Below, piece by piece: positions 18,433 to 26,061 of a DNA stretch of 64,000 bases. The stretch spans positions 806,001 to 870,000 of the forward strand of contig NZ_BMKA01000001.1 in NCBI RefSeq assembly GCF_014643735.1, in the 5' to 3' direction. Source of the stretch: Neptunicoccus cionae (GTDB lineage: Bacteria; Pseudomonadota; Alphaproteobacteria; Rhodobacterales; Rhodobacteraceae). How positions within the stretch are numbered: position 1 is the first letter of the stretch; every line of letters begins with the position of its first letter. The notes under the pieces were generated by a model. That model did not search any database, was not told the origin of the DNA, and saw nothing but the letters and a program-made list of their open reading frames with translations. The position numbers and the translations under genes were made by a program.

Positions 18433-19068
18433 GTGTCAGCAGCACACAAGAAAGATGTGAATGGTCTCGGGGCCAGAATGCGCCGTCAGAGACAACGACG
18501 CTCTATGACGTTGCAGCAGCTCGGTGCGGCCAGCGGCGTGTCTGTTGGCTATCTCAGTCAGGTGGAACGGGACCGCGCCACGCCGACACTTGGGACCCTG
18601 TCGCAGATCGCGCAGGCATTGGGGCAGTCGGTCGATTATTTCATTCGCACGCCCGAAGTCGCCGAGAGTTTTACCCGTGACGGTACGCGCCCGCGTTTTT
18701 CGGTTGCTGGATCGTCGGTTGAATACGAACAGATCGGGGTGAACCTGCCCGGTCACGAAATGACGTCTTTTGTGCTGAACGTGCCGCCCGGTTACGAATC
18801 CGAACTGATCCAGCATGTGGGTGAGGAGATCATTTACATTCTGGATGGTGAAATCGTGCAGCGGGTTGGCGGACGGGAATACACCATGACCCGAGGCGAC
18901 AGCTTGCATTATCTTGGTGAAAAGCCCCATGGTTGGGCCAATACCTCAGAACATCCCGCGCGGATCCTATGGGTCGGGCGGATGCAGTATCAAAAATCCG
19001 GAGAGCTATCTCAGGGTGATACGGAACACGGTGCACAAGTTGCAGAACTTGTCCCGATGCGCCCCTAG
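18433..19068 (+). CDS. XRE family regulator with C-terminal cupin domain
   Basis: Transcription factor of 211 residues: a lambda-repressor-like helix-turn-helix (MRRQRQRRSMTLQQL, then SGVSVGYLSQVERDRATP) followed by a small-molecule-sensing cupin barrel (residues ~110-195; EEIIYILDGE and DSLHYLGEKPHGW). I choose the GTG at 18433, because GGGAGG lies five bases upstream; the frame is open from a TTG at 18358, but that would cover the palindromic operator. Relatives control amine, amino-acid or peptide uptake genes next to them. The Dpp-type operon starts 73 bases downstream and is the likely target. Confidence 0.88.
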   Translation: MSAAHKKDVNGLGARMRRQRQRRSMTLQQLGAASGVSVGYLSQVERDRATPTLGTLSQIAQALGQSVDYFIRTPEVAESFTRDGTRPRFSVAGSSVEYEQIGVNLPGHEMTSFVLNVPPGYESELIQHVGEEIIYILDGEIVQRVGGREYTMTRGDSLHYLGEKPHGWANTSEHPARILWVGRMQYQKSGELSQGDTEHGAQVAELVPMRP

Positions 19069-19141
19069 CAGGGCGAAACCCGCAGACAGAAACATCTGCT
19101 GCCAATACATCAAAACCAAACCAACGGAGAATAACGAAACA

Positions 19142-20731
19142 ATGACACTTAAAACCACACTGGCTTCGAGCCTCTTGCTTGCCTCGCTGGGAAGCGGCGC
19201 ATTTGCACAATCACTGGTCTACTGTTCGGAAGGTTCCCCAGAAGGCTTTGACCCAGCACTTTACACAGCGGGCACCACATTCGATGCGTCGAGCCAACCG
19301 CTTTACAACCGTCTGGCGGAATTCAAAACCGGCACCACGGAAACCGTACCGGGCCTTGCTGAAAGCTGGGAAGTTTCCGAGGACGGCAAGACCGTTACCT
19401 TCAAGCTGCGCAAAGGTGTGAAGTTTCACTCCAACGACCAGTTCACCCCGACACGGGATTTCAACGCAGATGATGTGATCTTCACATTTGATCGTCAGGG
19501 CAACGAAGAGAACGCCTATAACAAAGTGTCCGGCGGCACTTGGGAATACTATGGCGGCATGTCCATGCCGGACCTGATCGAGAGCATCGAAAAGGTTGAC
19601 GATCACACGGTTGTATTCAACCTGACCCGTCCTGAAGCACCGTTTGTTGCCAACATGGCGATGGACTTTGCATCTATCGTGTCCAAGGAATACGCTGATG
19701 CGATGATGGAAGCGGGCACACCGGAAATGCTGAACCAAGCGCCAATCGGCACGGGTCCTTTCTCTTTCCAAGCCTACCAGAAAGACGCGGTCATCCGCTA
19801 TCTGCGCAACGACGATTACTGGGGCAACAAAGCCAAGGTTGATTCCCTGATCTTCGCAATCACTCCGGATGCTTCTGTTCGTTTCCAGAAGGTTCAGGCT
19901 GGCGAATGTCACGTCATGGCCTATCCAAACCCTGCGGATGTGGAGTCGATGAAAAGCGACGAAAACATCGTTGTGATGGAGCAGGAAGGCCTGAACGTTG
20001 GCTACCTTGCTTACAACACGCAAGTGGCCCCATACGACAACCCCAAGGTGCGTAAAGCCCTGAACATGGCGATCGACAAACAATCCATCATCGACGTTGT
20101 GTTCCAAGGTTCCGGCCAGATCGCCAAGAACCCGATCCCGCCAACCATGTGGTCCTACAACAACGATATTCAGGACGATTCCCACGATCCAGAAGCAGCC
20201 AAAGCGATGCTGGAAGCTGAAGGCGTGACCGATCTGTCCATGAAAATCTGGGCGATGCCGGTTCAGCGTCCCTACAACCCGAACGCGCGGCGCATGGCCG
20301 AGCTGATGCAGGAAGATTTCTCTAAAGTCGGCGTAGACGTGGAAATCGTGTCCTATGAATGGGGTGAATATCTGTCCCGTTCCAAAGAGCTAGACCGCGA
20401 CGGCGCGATTCTGCTGGGTTGGACAGGTGACAATGGTGATCCGGACAACTTCCTCGCAGTTCTGCTGGGTTGTGACGGCGTTGGCAAATCCAACCGCGCA
20501 CAATGGTGTAACGAAGAGTTCGACGCTCTGATCCAGAAAGCCAAGAGCGAGTCTTCCCAAGAAGAGCGCGCCAAGCTGTACGAACAAGCGCAGGAAGTCT
20601 TCAAGGACCAAGCTCCTTGGGCAACCATTGCGCACTCTGTTGTGTACATGCCAATGCGCCCAGAAGTGGAAGGCTACGTGGTTCACCCGCTAGGCAGCCA
20701 CATCTTCAACGAAGTCGGATTGTCCAAGTAA
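19142..20731 (+). CDS. Peptide/nickel-type ABC transporter substrate-binding protein
   Basis: Periplasmic binding protein of 529 residues, DppA/family 5. The ATG at 19142 gives a signal peptide of ~22 residues ending GAFAQ, with GGAG at 19126-19129. Family marks are LVYCSEGSPEGFDPAL at the mature N-terminus and RPEAPFVANMAM in the middle. It would deliver di- or oligopeptides to the permeases encoded downstream. The frame is open upstream into the regulator gene, but that part has no homology. A strong hairpin separates it from the next gene. Confidence 0.9.
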   Translation: MTLKTTLASSLLLASLGSGAFAQSLVYCSEGSPEGFDPALYTAGTTFDASSQPLYNRLAEFKTGTTETVPGLAESWEVSEDGKTVTFKLRKGVKFHSNDQFTPTRDFNADDVIFTFDRQGNEENAYNKVSGGTWEYYGGMSMPDLIESIEKVDDHTVVFNLTRPEAPFVANMAMDFASIVSKEYADAMMEAGTPEMLNQAPIGTGPFSFQAYQKDAVIRYLRNDDYWGNKAKVDSLIFAITPDASVRFQKVQAGECHVMAYPNPADVESMKSDENIVVMEQEGLNVGYLAYNTQVAPYDNPKVRKALNMAIDKQSIIDVVFQGSGQIAKNPIPPTMWSYNNDIQDDSHDPEAAKAMLEAEGVTDLSMKIWAMPVQRPYNPNARRMAELMQEDFSKVGVDVEIVSYEWGEYLSRSKELDRDGAILLGWTGDNGDPDNFLAVLLGCDGVGKSNRAQWCNEEFDALIQKAKSESSQEERAKLYEQAQEVFKDQAPWATIAHSVVYMPMRPEVEGYVVHPLGSHIFNEVGLSK

Positions 20732-20745
20732 TAATCCACGACACA

Positions 20746-20771
20746 GGGGGCGGCATCAAGATGCCGCCCCC
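20746..20771 (+). terminator. Stem-loop after the peptide-binding-protein gene
   Basis: A perfect 11-base stem (GGGGGCGGCAT at 20746-20756, ATGCCGCCCCC at 20761-20771) with a 4-base CAAG loop, 14 bases after the stop codon. Only a weak T-rich tail (ACTCCTTTC) follows, so it probably stabilises or partly terminates the binding-protein message rather than ending the operon. Confidence 0.75.
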
Positions 20772-20806
20772 ACTCCTTTCACCTCCAGTCGACGAGTGAC
20801 CGACAC

Positions 20807-21916
20807 GTGACACATACCCTGACAGACCGCCTTGCCCCTTATGCCGCCGTTGCGGCCGACCTTGGCGTTGACGCCGTGGCCCTTGTGCCCGGACCAAATT
20901 TTACCCGCGCGGTAGAGCACAGTTTCATGAGCCACGAGAGGCCGTTTGTACTGGTGATCCCTGCGAAAGGCGCCCCTGCGGCGCTGGTGCCCAATCTTGA
21001 GCTTGGCAGCTGGACGATGGTCGGCTTTGAAGGCGCTGTGTTCGACTGGCGTGACCAGACAGGATATGCAGACGCATTTGCAGCGTTGATGGCGCATCTG
21101 AAGATTTCCTCTATCGGTGTGGAAGGACAAGTCATGCGCGTCTTTGTCCACCACGCGCTGAAGCAGGCACAGTCTGACCTGCAAATCGTAGATGCAGAGC
21201 GCGAAATTTCGGCGCTGCGCATGGTCAAAACCGAAAAAGACGTCGCCGCCCTGCAACTGGCGATCCGGATTTCCGAACGCGCACTGCACCGTACGCTCGA
21301 CACCGTGAAACTGGGTCAGAGCGAAAAAGAGATCGAGCAGATGCTGATCCAGATGCTGTTTGCCGAAGGGGCGGACGATCTGTCGTTTACCCCTATCGTG
21401 GCAGCAGGTGACAACTCTGCTCGGCCCCACGCTCACGCCCGCGCTGATTATGCGGTGAAGGCAGGGGATGCGCTGCTGATCGACTTTGGCGCTTACAAGG
21501 ACGGCTTTGCGGCCGACATCACCCGCACGGTTTTCCTTGATCACGTCACGGACGAGGGCAGGGAGGTTTATGATACCGTTCTAAAAGCCAACCTCGCCGG
21601 TCTGGACGTCACACGCGCTGGCGTCACAGCCCATGAAATCGACGATGCAGTGATCGGTGTGCTGGAAGCGTCCCCCTATGCAGACCGCATCCGCACCAAA
21701 ACCGGACACGGGCTGGGGCGCAGCGTGCATGAAGCGCCTTATATCGTGCGGGGCAACCATATGAGTTTACCTGCGGGAACCGTTTACACCAATGAACCGG
21801 GGCTTTACCAGCTCGGCAACTTTGGTGTGCGTATCGAAGATGACGTTCTGATTACGCAGGACGGTTACAAATTGCTGACCCATTTCCCTAAAGAACTGAT
21901 GGTGCTTCCGTGCTAA
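20807..21916 (+). CDS. M24 family metallopeptidase (Xaa-Pro dipeptidase-like)
   Basis: Pita-bread metallopeptidase of 369 residues, start GTG. The N-terminal creatinase/prolidase domain covers residues ~1-140 and the catalytic domain the rest. All five metal ligands appear: the two Asp in LLIDFGAYKDGFAADITRT, His in GHGLGRSVHE, Glu in TNEPGLY and Glu in RIEDDVL. It has no signal peptide and sits between the binding protein and permeases of a peptide ABC operon, overlapping the permease gene by 7 bases. It probably cleaves imported proline-containing peptides in the cytoplasm. Confidence 0.9.
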   Translation: MTHTLTDRLAPYAAVAADLGVDAVALVPGPNFTRAVEHSFMSHERPFVLVIPAKGAPAALVPNLELGSWTMVGFEGAVFDWRDQTGYADAFAALMAHLKISSIGVEGQVMRVFVHHALKQAQSDLQIVDAEREISALRMVKTEKDVAALQLAIRISERALHRTLDTVKLGQSEKEIEQMLIQMLFAEGADDLSFTPIVAAGDNSARPHAHARADYAVKAGDALLIDFGAYKDGFAADITRTVFLDHVTDEGREVYDTVLKANLAGLDVTRAGVTAHEIDDAVIGVLEASPYADRIRTKTGHGLGRSVHEAPYIVRGNHMSLPAGTVYTNEPGLYQLGNFGVRIEDDVLITQDGYKLLTHFPKELMVLPC

Positions 21917-22917
21917 ACTATGTCCTCAGCCGACTACTAACATTTGTGCCGACGTTTCTCGGCGTGACCCTCATTTCCTTTGCGTTCATCCGCGTTCTGC
22001 CCGGCGATCCGATCATCGTGATGGCCGGAGAGCGGGGCGTCAGTCAGGAAAGATATGACCAGCTTGCCGCGCAATTCGGTTTTGACAGACCAATGTATGT
22101 GCAGTTCTGGGACTATTTTACCGGCGTGTTGCAAGGGGATCTTGGCAACAGTTTCGTGACCAAGAAGCCCGTCTGGGATGAGTTTTTTACCCTGTTTCCG
22201 GCCACGCTGGAACTGTCGCTCTGTGCGATGATACTGGCGATTATACTAGGACTTCCGGCGGGTGTGATTGCGGCGGTGAACCGTGGCAAATTCTTTGACC
22301 GCGCGCTGATGTCCACGGCACTGGTTGGCTACTCCATGCCGATCTTCTGGTGGGCCTTGCTGCTGATCATCGTATTTTCCGGCAACCTTGGCTGGACGCC
22401 TGTGTCTGGGCGGATTGATCTGTTGTACTACTTCCCCGATCCCACAGGTTTCATGCTGATCGACAGTCTGGCATCCGGTCAGAAGGGGGCCTTCTGGTCT
22501 GCGATCCGCCACCTGATCCTGCCAACCATCGTGCTTGGCACCATTCCGCTGGCGGTGATTGCACGGCAAACCCGTTCCGCCATGCTGGAGGTTCTGGGCG
22601 AGGATTATGTCCGCACCGCACGGGCCAAAGGCATGTCGCCGGGGCGGATCAATTCGATCCACGCCCTGCGCAATGCGCTTATTCCGGTGATCACCGTGAT
22701 CGGCCTGTCGGTTGGCACTTTGCTGGCAGGCGCGATCCTGACCGAGACCATCTTTAGTTGGCCGGGTATCGGCAAGTGGATGGTGGATAGCATCTTCCGC
22801 CGCGACTATCCGGTGGTGCAGGGCGGCCTGCTTTTGATCGCTGTGATGGTGATGATCGTAAACCTGACGGTAGATATGCTCTACGGTCTGATTAACCCGA
22901 AAATCAGGAAACGGTAA
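21910..22917 (+). CDS. Peptide-type ABC transporter permease (DppB-like)
   Basis: Inner-membrane permease of 335 residues, start GTG inside the end of the peptidase gene. It has about six helices, the DppB opening LSRLLTFVPTFLGVTLISF, and a coupling loop around DYVRTARAKGMSPGRI. With the next gene it forms the channel for the peptide bound by the upstream periplasmic protein. Its TAA shares one base with the next ATG. Confidence 0.92.
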   Translation: MLNYVLSRLLTFVPTFLGVTLISFAFIRVLPGDPIIVMAGERGVSQERYDQLAAQFGFDRPMYVQFWDYFTGVLQGDLGNSFVTKKPVWDEFFTLFPATLELSLCAMILAIILGLPAGVIAAVNRGKFFDRALMSTALVGYSMPIFWWALLLIIVFSGNLGWTPVSGRIDLLYYFPDPTGFMLIDSLASGQKGAFWSAIRHLILPTIVLGTIPLAVIARQTRSAMLEVLGEDYVRTARAKGMSPGRINSIHALRNALIPVITVIGLSVGTLLAGAILTETIFSWPGIGKWMVDSIFRRDYPVVQGGLLLIAVMVMIVNLTVDMLYGLINPKIRKR

Positions 22918-23828
22918 TGACTGACGCTTCTTCAACACAGACAGCCAGCGCCATCGGTGAGGAACGTCCTTCCCGCTTGAAAGAATTCTGGTTCTACTTC
23001 CGCGAAAACCGTGGTGCCGTCATCGGCCTGTGGATTTTCGCGATCTTTGCCTTCCTCGCCCTGTTCGGGCCGTGGATTGCCCCCCATGACGCAACCGAGC
23101 AGTTCCGCACCAACGCGCTGCAACCGCCGTTCTGGCAAGAGGGCGGCAGCACCGAGTTCCTGCTTGGCACTGATCCGCTGGGGCGCGATATGCTGTCCCG
23201 CCTGATCGTTGGGGCGCGGTTCTCTTTCTTTGTGGGGATTGTTGTGGTCAGCGTTGCCGCCTCGGGCGGTATCCTGATCGGCCTGCTGGCGGGTTTCGCG
23301 CCCAAATGGGTCGACACGATCATCATGCGGATCATGGATATTATTCTGGCCTTCCCATCGCTGCTGCTGGCCCTTGTGCTGGTAGCGATCCTTGGTCCGT
23401 CCCTGATCAATGCGATGATTGCCATCGCGATTGTGCTGCAACCCCACTACGTGCGCCTGACCCGTGCTAGCGTGATGTCCGAGCGGCAGAAAGATTATGT
23501 CACATCGGCCCGTGTGGTCGGGGCAGGGACGCTGCGCCTGATGTTCGTCACCGTACTGCCGAACTGTCTGTCACCGATCATCGTGCAAGCGGCGCTGTCG
23601 TTTTCCACGGCGATCCTTGATGCCGCTGCCCTTGGCTTTCTGGGGATGGGGGCACAGCCGCCTACGCCGGAATGGGGCACCATGCTGGCCGAAGCGCGCG
23701 AGTTTATCCTGCGCGCATGGTGGGTTGTCACCTTCCCCGGCCTTGCCATCCTTGTCACCGTTCTGGCGATCAACCTGCTGGGCGACGGGCTGCGCGATGC
23801 ACTTGATCCCAAACTGAAACGGAGCTGA
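22917..23828 (+). CDS. Peptide-type ABC transporter permease (DppC-like)
   Basis: Second permease, 303 residues, with the OppC-type N-terminal helix, then LLGTDPLGRDMLSRLIVGAR and the coupling loop KDYVTSARVVGAGTLRL. About six hydrophobic helices. The one-base overlap with the previous gene and three-base gap to the next show a single operon. Confidence 0.92.
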   Translation: MTDASSTQTASAIGEERPSRLKEFWFYFRENRGAVIGLWIFAIFAFLALFGPWIAPHDATEQFRTNALQPPFWQEGGSTEFLLGTDPLGRDMLSRLIVGARFSFFVGIVVVSVAASGGILIGLLAGFAPKWVDTIIMRIMDIILAFPSLLLALVLVAILGPSLINAMIAIAIVLQPHYVRLTRASVMSERQKDYVTSARVVGAGTLRLMFVTVLPNCLSPIIVQAALSFSTAILDAAALGFLGMGAQPPTPEWGTMLAEAREFILRAWWVVTFPGLAILVTVLAINLLGDGLRDALDPKLKRS

Positions 23829-23831
23829 GCC

Positions 23832-24809
23832 ATGTCACTGTTACGCATTCGAAACCTCAGCGTCGATTTTGCAACCGCATCGGGCAAGTTCCGCGCGGTG
23901 GACGGGGTCGATCAGGACGTTAATACCGGAGAGATCCTTGCGATTGTGGGGGAAAGTGGCTCGGGTAAATCCGTGTCCATGCTGGCGATGATGGGGCTGC
24001 TGCCCTGGACCGCCACTGTGACAGCGGATGAAATGACCTTTGACGGCCACGACCTTCTGACCATCAGCAAGCGGGAACGCCGCCGTGTGGTGGGCAAGGA
24101 TTTGGCGATGATCTTTCAAGAGCCGATGTCTTCGCTGAACCCGTGCTTCACTGTGGGCTGGCAGATCAAGGAAACCCTGCGCGTGCATCTGGGGCTAAGC
24201 CGAAAGGCCTGCCACGCCCGCGCGGTGGAGCTGTTCGAACAGGTCGGCATCCCCGATCCCGAACGCCGCCTGTCGGCCTTTCCTCATCAGATGTCTGGCG
24301 GGATGAACCAGCGGGTGATGATCGCGATGGCGATTGCCTGTAAACCCAAACTGCTGATTGCGGATGAACCGACGACCGCGCTGGATGTAACCATTCAGGC
24401 GCAGATTCTGGATTTGTTGACCAGTCTGCGGGACGACAATGGTATGGGGTTGGTGCTGATCACCCACGATATGGGCGTTGTGGCGGAAACCGCCGAGCGT
24501 GTCAGCGTGCAATATGCAGGCCAAAAGATCGAAGAGCAGCCGGTGCTGCCCCTGTTCCAAAGCCCGCATCATCCCTATACGGCGGCCCTGCTAGACGCGC
24601 TGCCCGAACGCGCAACGGAAAAGCACCTGCCCACCATTCCGGGCATGGTGCCGGGCCAGTTCGACCGCCCCGCCGGTTGCCTGTTTTCCCCGCGCTGCAA
24701 ATTCGCCAACTCCAAATGCAAAGCCGAGCAACCCGCCCCCCAAGGGCCGGACCTTGGTCACGCGCGGTGTTTCTACCCGCTTAACACGGACGAAAGGATC
24801 GCATCATGA
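23832..24809 (+). CDS. Peptide-type ABC transporter ATP-binding protein (DppD-like)
   Basis: ATPase of 325 residues. Walker A is GESGSGKSV, the signature MSGGMNQR, Walker [13 protein letters not shown] and the switch segment ITHDMGVV. The C-terminal oligopeptide-transporter domain has the cysteine cluster ([15 protein letters not shown]) that binds an iron-sulfur cluster in some DppD/OppD proteins. It pairs with the following ATPase, whose ATG overlaps its stop. Confidence 0.92.
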   Translation: MSLLRIRNLSVDFATASGKFRAVDGVDQDVNTGEILAIVGESGSGKSVSMLAMMGLLPWTATVTADEMTFDGHDLLTISKRERRRVVGKDLAMIFQEPMSSLNPCFTVGWQIKETLRVHLGLSRKACHARAVELFEQVGIPDPERRLSAFPHQMSGGMNQRVMIAMAIACKPKLLIADEPTTALDVTIQAQILDLLTSLRDDNGMGLVLITHDMGVVAETAERVSVQYAGQKIEEQPVLPLFQSPHHPYTAALLDALPERATEKHLPTIPGMVPGQFDRPAGCLFSPRCKFANSKCKAEQPAPQGPDLGHARCFYPLNTDERIAS

Positions 24810-25774
24810 GCACTGCACCTGTGATGAAGGCCGAGGCGCTTCAGCGTCACTATGAAGTCAGCGGCGGACTGCTGCGAAAGCCCAACATCCTCAAAGCGGT
24901 GGGCGGCGTGGATTTCGCGCTTTACCCCGGCAAAACTCTCGCCGTTGTGGGGGAAAGCGGCTGTGGCAAGTCAACGCTTGCCCGTCTTGTCACCATGATC
25001 GAGGAACCGACTTCGGGCAGCCTGACGCTAGACGGGAAACCTGTGGTGTCATCCGATTGGGCCAGCCTGCGCAAATCTGTGCAGATTGTGTTTCAAGACC
25101 CTTATGGATCGCTCAACCCGCGCCAGCGGATCGGGCAGATTTTGCAGGAACCCCTGATCATCAATCGCCCCGATATTTCCAAAGCGGAACGGGAAGCCAA
25201 AGCGCGGGAAATCCTGTCGCTGGTGGGGCTTCGCCCTGAACATTATGACCGCTACCCCCATATGTTTTCCGGCGGGCAACGCCAGCGTGTGGCGATTGCA
25301 CGGGCGTTGATGCTGGACCCGAAGGTTCTGGTGCTGGACGAACCTGTTTCCGCGCTTGACCTGTCAATCCAGTCCTCGGTTCTGAACCTGCTGGTGGATT
25401 TGCAGGAAAAGATGCAACTGGCCTATCTGTTCATCAGCCACGACCTGAGCGTCGTGCGCCACGTGGCGGATGAGGTAATCGTGATGTATCTGGGCCGCGC
25501 GGTTGAGCGGGGCAGCAAGGACGACCTGTTCGAGGCGCCAAAGCACCCCTACACAAACGCGCTGCTGTCTGCGACGCCGCAGGCGGATCCGGCAAATAAG
25601 AAGCGCCAGATCAAGCTGAAAGGGGAGCTGCCGTCACCGCTCGCCGTGCCGGAGGGCTGTCCCTTTGCGCCGCGCTGCTGGAAGACGCAGGACCGCTGCC
25701 GCGCAGAACGGCCGGAGCTGGGCGTTACCTCCCACACAGCGGCGTGCTTCTTTCCTGAAAACGCAGACGCGTAA
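24806..25774 (+). CDS. Peptide-type ABC transporter ATP-binding protein (DppF-like)
   Basis: Second ATPase of the pair, 322 residues. Walker [10 protein letters not shown], signature FSGGQRQR, Walker [13 protein letters not shown], switch ISHDLSVV, and the C-terminal Cys segment [14 protein letters not shown]. It starts in an ATGA overlap with the previous gene and is the last gene of the operon. The next feature, 25 bases on, is a truncated gene on the other strand. Confidence 0.92.
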   Translation: MSTAPVMKAEALQRHYEVSGGLLRKPNILKAVGGVDFALYPGKTLAVVGESGCGKSTLARLVTMIEEPTSGSLTLDGKPVVSSDWASLRKSVQIVFQDPYGSLNPRQRIGQILQEPLIINRPDISKAEREAKAREILSLVGLRPEHYDRYPHMFSGGQRQRVAIARALMLDPKVLVLDEPVSALDLSIQSSVLNLLVDLQEKMQLAYLFISHDLSVVRHVADEVIVMYLGRAVERGSKDDLFEAPKHPYTNALLSATPQADPANKKRQIKLKGELPSPLAVPEGCPFAPRCWKTQDRCRAERPELGVTSHTAACFFPENADA

Positions 25775-25798
25775 CCGCTGCCCCAAAAAGGTGCGGGA

Positions 25799-26058
25799 TC
25801 AGGGGGCTTCCTGATCCTGCCCGTTGCCTTTGAAATAGGCCTTCGCCGCCTGACGCAAGTTCGGGTCAAACAGGTAAAGGGCTGCAGCATAAATGACGAT
25901 CGTTGGCAGCGATGCGGCCAGCACGCGCAGCAGATCGGGCAGCCCGTCAAACCACGCAAGGTCGCGTAGGACCACCAGAACTACAGTTGCGAGCACCAGT
26001 GGCGCAATAATAAAACGGCTGTGACGGGCAAACCCCTGCCACGCCACCGCGCCGTATT
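25799..26058 (-). pseudogene. C-terminal remnant of an oligosaccharide flippase-like membrane protein
   Basis: About 85 codons read leftward from about 26058 to the TGA at 25799. They encode two hydrophobic helices (FIIAPLVLATVVLVVL and LAASLPTIVIYAAALYL) and a charged cytoplasmic tail. This resembles the last helices of Wzx-type polysaccharide flippases, which normally have 400-500 residues. The rest is missing: the frame continues only antisense to the polyketide synthase. A short inverted repeat (GGATCAGG at 25796-25803, CCTGATCC at 25810-25817) with T-run on the minus strand may be the old terminator. Family assignment from such a short piece is tentative; the truncation itself is clear. 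Confidence 0.55.
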
Positions 26059-26061
26059 TCT

